A stretch of 5,249 bases of DNA from JBMCWH01 sp048621635 (GCA_048621635.1 JBMCWH010000028.1:1-5249), one strand, 5' to 3'. Numbered from the stretch's first letter, positions 1 to 4,497 are shown. Notes: generated by a model not told the origin, from the sequence alone. Translations and numbers: made by a program.

Positions 1-784
1 AGTTACTCATTGCTGTTTTCCCACTGTCCCAATATACAGAAGAAAAGTCCGAATTGTCGTCCACTTGGATTTGGTAATTATCCGCCACGTCCCCGCTGTC
101 CGGGTCGTTGTAAATTGCCGTAAACTCCGGTGTGGTATCGGTAATTTGGGTGGGGTTGGTTTCCCCCTCGGTTTCTAGAGAGGTTGGTGAGCTAGGTGCT
201 GAGTTACATGTATAAGTAACAGTGATATTGTCTAAGGCGATATCACCTCCCCAGCCACCGGCAGCAACATTTCTGAATCGAAGTTTGGTGTAGTCAGAAA
301 ATGATTGATCTTTATTGTTCCACTGGTTGCCCTGGTCCCCTGTTGAAGACCAGAGATTGTTCCAAGAGCCGTCGTAGCCTTCCAAATATAAAGTTCCTTG
401 CTCACTCCCATATTGGTGAAAGTAAAAATCAATATTGCCACTTCCTTCACCACAGGATAAGCTGTATTCAATTATATCTGTATCGCCGGAGGAGTAGGAG
501 TACCCACTGGATGTTTCTACATATATGTAGTAATCACCGTCTTGAGCTGAGCTGGGGCCTGTATTTGAGCTGTCAGTTCCTCCGGAGTTACGGCGCCAGT
601 CGGATGTGTTGTCTGGGTCATTTTCCCAATCGCCAAAATCTGATTCAAAACTCTCATTGTATTCCACAGCAAAAGCTTGCGGTGCCTTCCAGAAAAAAGG
701 GATTAAAAGAGATAAAAAAAACGCTAGTAGCATGTGGGTGTATCTCTTTGAAGGGTTTTTTCTTAAGATTTTTATCTCTTTCAT
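1..784 (-). CDS. Secreted MAM-like / Fn3-like surface protein, C-terminus beyond left edge
   Basis: The frame is open from the ATG at 784 to the left edge (261 complete codons, no stop). Residues 1-39 form a signal peptide: a basic start, a hydrophobic core (about 18-32) and an AFA cleavage motif near residue 39. Residues 43-193 look like a MAM domain: FES..FGDW near the start, then DW, SNTGPSSA, YYIYVETS and a closing IALDNITV, with two cysteines (C111, C193). From residue 196 a beta-sandwich module of Fn3 or related type begins, with TTPEFTAIYNDPDSG and YQIQVDDNSDF motifs seen often in secreted proteins of uncultured bacteria. MAM domains generally serve adhesion or glycan contact; the ligand here is unknown. 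The start context is AAAACAAATG, with no clear Shine-Dalgarno. It is probably the last gene seen of the leftward operon, behind a repeat array at 824-860. The domain call rests on motif recognition, not a profile search. Confidence 0.85.
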   Translation of the reverse strand, partial: MKEIKILRKNPSKRYTHMLLAFFLSLLIPFFWKAPQAFAVEYNESFESDFGDWENDPDNTSDWRRNSGGTDSSNTGPSSAQDGDYYIYVETSSGYSYSSGDTDIIEYSLSCGEGSGNIDFYFHQYGSEQGTLYLEGYDGSWNNLWSSTGDQGNQWNNKDQSFSDYTKLRFRNVAAGGWGGDIALDNITVTYTCNSAPSSPTSLETEGETNPTQITDTTPEFTAIYNDPDSGDVADNYQIQVDDNSDFSSVYWDSGKTAMSN

Positions 785-823
785 TTGTTTTAATCCGTTC
801 GGTTTACGAATTTTTGGTTTTCT

Positions 824-860
824 ATCTGTTTGATCTGTTAACATCTGTTTAATCTGTGTT
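824..860. repeat. ACAGAT-family array, left arm of an inverted pair
   Basis: Four ATCTGT words start at 824, 833, 843 and 852, spaced 9, 10 and 9 bp. The reverse complement of this 37-bp segment matches 1546-1582 at 32 of 37 positions with the same 9-10-9 spacing, so the two are inverted copies. It lies in the 85-bp gap between the stop of the 251-residue gene and the start of the MAM-like gene. It could act as a hairpin partner or recognition site; no function is shown. Confidence 0.85.
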
Positions 861-869
861 TTTTGGCAT

Positions 870-1625
870 TTATCTTTTCTCCGGAACGACCTCAACAATA
901 AATTTAACAGTTACTGGAAATTGTCTTTTTGGGCTGGTAAGCCATTTTTTGTCCTTGATAGTTAAGCTTGCAAAAGTTTTTTCCGAGTCCTTTTCTTTTG
1001 AGATAGCAATAGAAACATCATTGGTAAAGTTACCGCCGGCGTCTTTTGCTGAGCTTTTGGGAATGCGGAAAAGGTTGGGATTACTTTCTGTTTTCTCGTT
1101 TTCATTGCTTTGTTCTCTTGCCAAATCTCCAAAGTTGGACTCGTTGAGGTGTGGGTCTTGGTAAGAGAAGTACCAAACACCACCGCCAATGTCTTTGAAG
1201 GTTGTGTTTTTGCTGAGCGCAATTTCAAATTGAGCGCCGTTTTTTGCGAAAATTTCTGCTTGTTCGGTGTTTTTCAGTTTAATTTCCTTCGTGATCCGGA
1301 TAGAGTCTTTTTTAGGTGTAATTTTAAAACCTTGGTTTTCTGTAGGGCGAATTTTTAATTCTTTTCCCTCGCATTCCAACACCTGCCACTTTGGTTTTGG
1401 TTCTTTTTTCTCAACGTTTTCAGAAGTTGTGGTGTTTTCGGTGTGTGCGCTTTGCACTTTACTTTCCTTATGACCAGCGCCTGTTTTTGTAAGAAAGATG
1501 GTTGTTACAACTGCAAGTACGACTGCCCCCCCGGCAAGGAGAAAGAACACAGATTTAACAGATGTCCACAGATTTAACAGATGATTTTTAATGTGGGTTT
1601 TTAGGGTTGACAATAGGTTTTTCAT
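870..1625 (-). CDS. Single-pass membrane-anchored hypothetical protein
   Basis: The 251-residue protein is not recognised. Residues 1-26 are basic and cytoplasmic in type. Residues 27-46 (VFFLLAGGAVVLAVVTTIFL) are one membrane segment, followed by a Thr/Ser/Glu/Lys-rich linker (about 50-80) and a beta-rich C-terminal domain with one cysteine (C85). The likely topology is N-in, C-out. I chose the ATG at 1625 because it overlaps the upstream stop as TAATG, suggesting translational coupling; a TTG at 1631 would add two residues. Residues 15-27 (HLLNLWTSVKSVF) are encoded by an ACAGAT-family repeat arm, so the cytoplasmic lead-in to the membrane segment is partly repeat-derived. The stop at 870 is 10 bp from the matching inverted arm. 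Its position among secreted genes suggests a cell-surface role, but no function can be assigned. Confidence 0.85.
   Translation of the reverse strand: MKNLLSTLKTHIKNHLLNLWTSVKSVFFLLAGGAVVLAVVTTIFLTKTGAGHKESKVQSAHTENTTTSENVEKKEPKPKWQVLECEGKELKIRPTENQGFKITPKKDSIRITKEIKLKNTEQAEIFAKNGAQFEIALSKNTTFKDIGGGVWYFSYQDPHLNESNFGDLAREQSNENEKTESNPNLFRIPKSSAKDAGGNFTNDVSIAISKEKDSEKTFASLTIKDKKWLTSPKRQFPVTVKFIVEVVPEKR
1546..1582. repeat. ACAGAT-family array, right arm, inside a coding region
   Basis: Four ACAGAT words start at 1549, 1558, 1568 and 1577, spaced 9, 10 and 9 bp. It is the inverted partner of 824-860 (32/37). The segment 1542-1564, including the leading AAAGAAC, matches 4575-4597 at 22 of 23 positions, so the element family is dispersed in the window. 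Here it is translated in frame as residues 15-27 of the membrane protein. Confidence 0.85.
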
Positions 1626-2500
1626 TACCAATATTTCTCCCAGATGTTTGATAATTCTTGCTGGAGTTTGTTTTCCTCTTTACGGATTATTTTTTCCCGT
1701 AGTCCTTCTGCCGTTTGGCGGAAAAGGTAACCGGTTTTGTTGCTAACCTCCTTAAAAGCTTCAAAAGTTAAATCCTCCGCCTGTATCTCTTTTCCCGTAA
1801 ACTCCCGTAGCTTTTCACGTAATGTCCCGTATTTTCCCGGATTACGGCGGGAACGGGCGGGAGGGTATGGACGCGTGCGGGATGGGGTGGGGATGTCTAG
1901 GTTTTTTAGGCTGGAACCGGGGACGGATTTCAGGTAGCCTAAGCTGTGCATGCGGTCCACGTCGCCGTCAACCTCCGCCCACGAGGCATAGGCAAAGCCC
2001 AAGAACTCCAAATATTCTAAAGTTGTCGGGCGAGTGTAACCTTCTTCAATGTTGGCAACCATGCTTCTTCCCGCGTCATCCGCCTGTGCTCTGAGGCGGT
2101 GCTCGGAGCGGGGGAGTGTGGGGGTGAAAAGTCTTAGCAAATCGTAATATAAACTGCTTGTTTGCCACAAGGCGGATGCTTTGTAGCCGCGCGGTTTTTG
2201 GGACTCACGGTCAATCCGCTCCAGTTTAGGCATCCGGAACGGGAGTTTACGGGAGCCGGAACGGGAGGAATTACGGGAATTTGCGGGAGAATCTTTTGCG
2301 TACATCTCCCACATTGTGTAAAGCCCGTTTATACGGCCTACTTCTTGTGAAGTTAGGCCGGAAAGATCCCAATTTGTAAAGTTATTCCAATCCAAATCTG
2401 TACTTTTCCAATCAAATTCCTCCCAATTGATGGCCTTTTCTTCAGCCATTTTTATTAGTTTTTTAATCCTATTTTGCATTTGTCTTTTTGTGTCCTTCAT
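1625..2500 (-). CDS. S23-type four-helix-bundle protein with N-terminal extension
   Basis: Of the 291 residues, about 104-192 are an S23/four-helix-bundle domain (23S rRNA intervening-sequence protein family, related to Avd). Landmarks are KPRGYKASALWQ, the core DDAGRSMVANIEEGYTRP and LEYLEFLGFAYASWAEVDGD. Residues 1-75 are a Trp-rich extension (WEEFDW, LDWNNF, TNWDL) that I do not recognise and that S23 proteins normally lack. Residues 71-88 and 213-236 are encoded by inverted ACGGGA repeat arrays. The tail (243-291, DLTFEAF...SNKTGYLF then a coiled-coil-like Lys/Glu helix) resembles, from memory, the C-terminal segment of a longer S23 subfamily, so it is probably family sequence. S23 proteins are known to form pentamers and may bind nucleic acid. 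The start may instead be Met8 (2479), which has the CAAATG context of other genes here; Met90 (2233) could be the original start of an inserted unit. Confidence 0.85.
   Translation of the reverse strand: MKDTKRQMQNRIKKLIKMAEEKAINWEEFDWKSTDLDWNNFTNWDLSGLTSQEVGRINGLYTMWEMYAKDSPANSRNSSRSGSRKLPFRMPKLERIDRESQKPRGYKASALWQTSSLYYDLLRLFTPTLPRSEHRLRAQADDAGRSMVANIEEGYTRPTTLEYLEFLGFAYASWAEVDGDVDRMHSLGYLKSVPGSSLKNLDIPTPSRTRPYPPARSRRNPGKYGTLREKLREFTGKEIQAEDLTFEAFKEVSNKTGYLFRQTAEGLREKIIRKEENKLQQELSNIWEKYW
1793..1862. repeat. ACGGGA-family array, inverted arm downstream of the S23 core
   Basis: TCCCGT-type words begin at 1793, 1803, 1815 (degenerate, TCACGT), 1825 and 1835, spaced 10, 12, 10 and 10 bp. The outer 16 bp (1793-1808) is an exact reverse complement of 2239-2254. 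Words in the opposite sense follow at 1848-1862 and can fold locally: 1825-1829 pairs with 1858-1862 and 1834-1839 with 1848-1853, leaving symmetric 4-nt internal loops and an 8-nt loop. The array is translated as residues 213-236 of the 291-residue protein. Confidence 0.85.
2239..2288. repeat. ACGGGA-family array, inverted arm upstream of the S23 core
   Basis: Words ACGGGA start at 2239, 2249, 2261 and 2273, with GCGGGA at 2283: spacing 10, 12, 12 and 10 bp. This mirrors the five-unit arm at 1793-1840. It is translated as residues 71-88 (SPANSRNSSRSGSRKLPF), a Ser/Arg-rich linker, and even contributes the LPF just before the S23 core. Confidence 0.88.
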
Positions 2501-2520
2501 GATTTCTGAATTTTTCAGCG

Positions 2521-2566
2521 TCCGCGTTATTCCGCGTTATCTTCATTTCCGCGTAGTTCCGCGAAA
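2521..2566. repeat. CCGCG-family array between two genes
   Basis: TCCGCG words begin at 2521, 2531, 2548 and 2558, spaced 10, 17 and 10 bp. The first two are exact 10-mer tandem copies (TCCGCGTTAT). All four point the same way, but each word is half of a TTCCGCGGAA palindrome. It fills most of the 76-bp gap between the 397-residue and 291-residue genes, so it would lie in the operon transcript. No S23 gene of its own is adjacent. Confidence 0.8.
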
Positions 2567-2576
2567 TTAGCTACTG

Positions 2577-3770
2577 CTAATTTATAATCCACCAGTTAAA
2601 TTTTATTTCCTCTTTTGTTTTCTCTTCTACGCTAACTACAAAGTATTTGCCCGCGACTTTTTGCGAAATATAAAGCTGTTGATTGTCAGTTGGCGTAGTA
2701 GGAGTGACAAAGACCTTTGAGTTTTCGGTTACCTTTTTTGTTCTTATTAACGCTGATGTTTTGTCAGATTCGATGTTGCTTGAACCAATGGATAAGGACA
2801 GGATATCCGCGGATTTAGGGGAGGATTCACGCAGATTGAGTGGGTTTTCGTTAATGCGAAGCTTGTTTAGGGTTGCAGTCCCACTTTCGTCAATTGCTGC
2901 TACCTCTTGGTTTTCATTGTTTGTTATCTTGAACTTACTTTTTGTTTGTTCCATTTGTGTTCTTTTACTGCCTAGCTTTATTGCTAAATCTTCATTTTTG
3001 AGCGGCGCCACCACATCGGTTTCCACTTTTGGGCTGCCAATTACGCGAGCGAAGAATCTCCCGGTGTTGTCCAAGTAGGCGACCACCTTTTCAGCAACCC
3101 TCACCTCGAATACCCTCCTAACCTTTTCATATGACCTACGCAAATTTACGCTAATCCCTTGCGCTAATCCACGCGAAATTTCATTTTCCGATTCGTGTTT
3201 ATTCGTACTATCGTTCGTGTTGATTCGCGTTGCTGCTGCACTACTCGTGGCTTCATACTGCTTAATTTCCTCCAGCTCCTCACGGCTTAGGTCTTTATTT
3301 TCTATTTTCACTTTCTTCTTAGCGGAGACAGTTCCTTGTTTGCTAATAACTAGGGAACCCTGTTGTAAACTAAGGTTTCCGGTTAGGTTGTCAATTTTTC
3401 CTCCGTCTCTGATGAAAAGGGAACCTCCTTGGGAAAAATTTCCGGTAACAGTGGTATTGCGTGTAGCCATATTGCCGAGGAAGTAAGCTTTTCCTTTAAC
3501 AGTAAGGTTTCCGGAGACGGTGGCAGAAGGTGGATTGGAGGATAGGATTTCCGCAGATTGGGAAGGATTTTCGCGGATCTGATCTGATTCCTCTACCTTC
3601 GCCAATTCCTTAGCGGGCTTTGTCTCGGTAGAGAAAAAGCTATCGAGAACGCCGCCGAACCGGCTTTCTGGTTCGTAAGTAGCCTGTGTCTGTGATCGGA
3701 TGGCTGTGATCATGATCACGGTTGCTAGGCTGATGATGCTTAGTTTAATTAGTTTGTTGGACAGTTTCAT
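2577..3770 (-). CDS. Secreted repeat-rich protein with FNWW-type C-terminal tail
   Basis: The 397-residue protein has a signal peptide (residues 1-30: basic start, hydrophobic SIISLATVIMITAI, TQA cleavage motif). Residues 84-150 carry short beta repeats (SGNLTVKGKAYFLGN, TTVTGNFSQGGSLFI, NLTGNLSLQQGSLVI) typical of beta-solenoid folds. Residues about 218-245 hold another beta motif (VAYLDNTGRFFARVIG), and the C-terminus (352-397, KVFVTPTTPT..QQLYI...FNWWIIN) resembles an ending I recall from secreted proteins of uncultured bacteria. It is probably a surface or fibre protein; no catalytic motif is visible. Three repeat arrays are translated in frame at residues 63-76, 181-211 and 310-324, the last two flanking the middle beta motif. 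The start has the TTAAACAAATG context without a Shine-Dalgarno; the gap to the upstream helix-turn-helix gene is 15 bp, so they are probably co-transcribed. Confidence 0.88.
   Translation of the reverse strand: MKLSNKLIKLSIISLATVIMITAIRSQTQATYEPESRFGGVLDSFFSTETKPAKELAKVEESDQIRENPSQSAEILSSNPPSATVSGNLTVKGKAYFLGNMATRNTTVTGNFSQGGSLFIRDGGKIDNLTGNLSLQQGSLVISKQGTVSAKKKVKIENKDLSREELEEIKQYEATSSAAATRINTNDSTNKHESENEISRGLAQGISVNLRRSYEKVRRVFEVRVAEKVVAYLDNTGRFFARVIGSPKVETDVVAPLKNEDLAIKLGSKRTQMEQTKSKFKITNNENQEVAAIDESGTATLNKLRINENPLNLRESSPKSADILSLSIGSSNIESDKTSALIRTKKVTENSKVFVTPTTPTDNQQLYISQKVAGKYFVVSVEEKTKEEIKFNWWIIN
2801..2842. repeat. GGAT 10-mer array inside the 397-residue gene, copy 1
   Basis: Ten-mers of form GGATNNNCGC or close variants begin at 2801, 2811, 2823 and 2833, spaced 10, 12 and 10 bp. 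They include a perfect ATCCGCGGAT palindrome at 2804-2813. The array is translated as residues 310-324, ending RESSPKSADIL. It resembles the array at 3545-3584 in both DNA and peptide. Confidence 0.7.
3138..3229. repeat. Palindromic CGCGAAT-family element inside a coding region
   Basis: The left arm has words ACGC/GCGC at 3138, 3148, 3161 and 3171 (spacing 10, 13, 10). The right arm has ATTCG/GTTCG words at 3191, 3201, 3213 and 3223 (spacing 10, 12, 10). The arms are imperfect inverted repeats around an 11-bp centre at 3180-3190. The element is read through in frame as residues 181-211, a polar Asn/Ser/Glu/Arg stretch between two beta-rich parts. It has the form of a miniature element lacking an S23 gene. 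Confidence 0.82.
3545..3584. repeat. GGAT 10-mer array inside the 397-residue gene, copy 2
   Basis: Four consecutive 10-mers start at 3545 (GGATTTCCGC), 3555 (AGATTGGGAA), 3565 (GGATTTTCGC) and 3575 (GGATCTGATC), with strict 10-bp spacing. They are translated as residues 63-76 (DQIRENPSQSAEIL), just after the signal-peptide-proximal linker and before the beta repeats. Confidence 0.7.
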
Positions 3771-3785
3771 TTGTTTAAGCTGTAC

Positions 3786-3974
3786 TCATTTACTGTATTT
3801 GTTTACTGCTCGCAGCATTTTGTCTTTTTCATCAATGTTTTTGTAGTCATTCAGTATCTGGTAAATGCGCTGGCGGCTAATATCGAAATCTTTAACCAGC
3901 TTCTTTACAGGGGTGCCTTGCACCCAGGCGTTGTAAAGTTCATCCGCACCTTCTTTTCCGACTTTTGTTTTCAT
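3786..3974 (-). CDS. Small helix-turn-helix DNA-binding protein
   Basis: The 62-residue protein is nearly all one DNA-binding unit. Residues 22-43 (PVKKLVKDF DIS RQRIYQILNDY, read with the turn at DIS) give a clear helix-turn-helix of the resolvase/Mor type, where a SRQRIYQIL helix would enter the major groove. The short basic tail (51-62) has no further domain, so it is a stand-alone regulator or a remnant of a larger recombinase; nothing indicates a lost catalytic part nearby. It starts at ATG 3974, five bases from the repeat array that closes the S23 unit, and ends with TGA 15 bp before the secreted 397-residue gene, in the same frame. A role in controlling this operon, perhaps at the dyad symmetries at 4426-4497, is an inference. 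Confidence 0.8.
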   Translation of the reverse strand: MKTKVGKEGADELYNAWVQGTPVKKLVKDFDISRQRIYQILNDYKNIDEKDKMLRAVNKYSK

Positions 3975-3978
3975 ACTT

Positions 3979-4020
3979 AGTAGTTAGTAGTTAGCATTAA
4001 GCATTAAGCATTAAGTATTA
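3979..4020. repeat. Tandem 7-mer array, downstream arm of S23 unit
   Basis: Six perfect-phase 7-mers: AGTAGTT twice (3979, 3986), AGCATTA three times (3993, 4000, 4007) and AGTATTA (4014). The last units encode the end of the S23 protein (Asp-Asn-Thr) and its TAA stop. The matching inverted array is 4393-4427. Confidence 0.92.
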
Positions 4021-4394
4021 TCTTTAATTGCTTTTATTGAGCCATTTATTAATTTGCTTACCTCAATAGTCTTTTTCGTTATTGTTTTTAGCTCTTTCTC
4101 TTTGAGGAATCCAACATCATGGGCTATCGTTATTTGGTTTTGCAGTTCTGTTAATGATCCTAGTGCGAGATAAAGAAATTGAATCTTCTCTTTTCGGTGT
4201 TTTCTTGCAAAACCTTCTGCAATGTTGGAAGTTATAGAGACAGCACACCGCCTCAATTGACTTGTTAGTCCGTATTGTTCTTCGTCTGGGAAATTTGATG
4301 TAACTTTGTAAATTGCCAGTACTAATCTATGTCCTTTTTGCCATACGACTAAGTCTTTGAATGATTCAATTTTCTTTTTTCCTTCTTTGTTCAT
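4011..4394 (-). CDS. S23-type four-helix-bundle protein (intervening-sequence protein family)
   Basis: At 127 residues this is a typical full-length family member. Helix 1 begins with the hallmark SFKDLVVWQKGHRLVLAIYKV (residues 11-31), followed by FPDEEQYGLTSQLRRCAVSITSNIAEGFAR (35-64) across helix 2, then KIQFLYLALGSLTELQNQITIA (70-91) for helix 3 and a Lys-rich helix 4 (98-124). The family was named from ORFs inside intervening sequences of bacterial 23S rRNA; members form pentamers, and Avd of diversity-generating retroelements is a relative. The biochemical role is not established. No reverse transcriptase or rRNA is in the window, so neither context applies here. The start context is TTTAAGCAAATG, inside the upstream inverted array. 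It is the first gene of the leftward series. Confidence 0.93.
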   Translation of the reverse strand: MNKEGKKKIESFKDLVVWQKGHRLVLAIYKVTSNFPDEEQYGLTSQLRRCAVSITSNIAEGFARKHRKEKIQFLYLALGSLTELQNQITIAHDVGFLKEKELKTITKKTIEVSKLINGSIKAIKDNT

Positions 4395-4427
4395 TTGCTT
4401 AAAGCTTAATGCTTTCTACTGTCTACT
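4393..4427. repeat. 7-mer array, upstream arm of S23 unit
   Basis: Read on the minus strand, 7-mers run AGTAGAC (4427-4421), AGTAGAA, AGCATTA, AGCTTTA and AGCAAAT (4399-4393), the last overlapping the S23 start codon. From the outside inward this repeats the order of the other arm (two AGTAG units, then AGCATTA), which is hard to explain by chance. Confidence 0.88.
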
Positions 4428-4443
4428 GCTACCAAGGTAGCAG
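4426..4443. promoter_or_regulatory. Perfect 8-bp dyad upstream of the S23 gene
   Basis: CTGCTACC-AA-GGTAGCAG: two perfect 8-bp arms around 2 bp. It abuts the outer end of the 7-mer array and lies just downstream (minus strand) of a TATAAT. It could be an operator near the transcription start or a 5' hairpin. A 2-nt loop favours a DNA operator over an RNA hairpin. Confidence 0.5.
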
Positions 4444-4449
4444 ATTCCT

Positions 4450-4455
4450 ATTATA
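4450..4455 (-). promoter_or_regulatory. Possible -10 box for the leftward genes
   Basis: An exact TATAAT on the minus strand, 56 bp before the S23 start codon. No good -35 lies at 16-18 bp; the TTGACA just before it (4462-4457) overlaps it by position and is too close to serve. The call is weak. Confidence 0.3.
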
Positions 4456-4478
4456 GTGTCAAGAAATTAAGGTATTTG

Positions 4479-4497
4479 ATATTGACAATGTCAATAT
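4479..4497. promoter_or_regulatory. Perfect 19-bp dyad, candidate operator between divergent genes
   Basis: ATATTGACA-A-TGTCAATAT: 9-bp arms are perfectly symmetric about 4488. It carries a TTGACA on each strand, so a bound protein could cover -35-like sites in both directions. It sits midway in the divergent region, outside any repeat family described here. The binding protein is unknown; the helix-turn-helix protein at 3786-3974 is a candidate by proximity only. Confidence 0.55.

Larger units (their letters stand above)
1793..2288 (-). mobile_element. Putative S23-carrying unit bounded by inverted ACGGGA arrays
   Basis: The segment consists of an S23-type core (coding residues 89-212) with an inverted array on each side, sharing a perfect 16-bp inverted repeat. 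This parallels the unit at 3979-4427, which uses different words. No target duplication is visible. The reading frame crosses both arms, so if this is an insertion it was accepted in frame. The alternative is that arrays are an inherited part of the S23 gene structure rather than transposon ends. Confidence 0.4.
3979..4427 (-). mobile_element. Putative S23-carrying unit bounded by inverted 7-mer arrays
   Basis: A complete S23-type gene (4011-4394) is enclosed by inverted arrays at 3979-4020 and 4393-4427. The outer 24 bp of each arm match in inverted orientation at 20 of 24 positions. The left arm supplies the stop codon and the last residues of S23, and the right arm runs into its start codon, so nothing but gene and arms is present. 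Such compactness fits an autonomous 449-bp unit. No target-site duplication is seen at the edges and S23 has no known transposase activity, so mobility is inferred only. Confidence 0.5.

Noticed and set aside
232..471. Leftward 79-residue frame
   Set aside because: It lies in another frame within the MAM-like gene and has no supporting motif.
301..852. Rightward 183-residue frame
   Set aside because: Low-quality Cys/Arg/Ser-rich translation antisense to the MAM-like gene, whose frame has a clear signal peptide and domain motifs.
824..860. Rho-independent terminator after the membrane protein gene
   Set aside because: The array has no local GC-rich stem followed by a U-run in the minus direction; pairing is with a partner about 700 bp away.
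1822..2094. Rightward frames opposite the 291-residue gene
   Set aside because: Gly/Arg/Pro-rich shadows of the GC-rich repeat and the S23 coding strand.
3786..3788. UGA recoded as glycine or tryptophan
   Set aside because: Reading through would place a signal peptide inside a protein; tryptophan is coded by TGG throughout and no gene needs UGA as sense.
3979..4020. CRISPR array
   Set aside because: Units are 7 bp with no unique spacers; the same holds for the 9-12 bp arrays elsewhere, and no cas gene is present.
4011..4394. Intervening sequence inside 23S rRNA
   Set aside because: The flanks encode proteins, with no rRNA-like sequence on either side.
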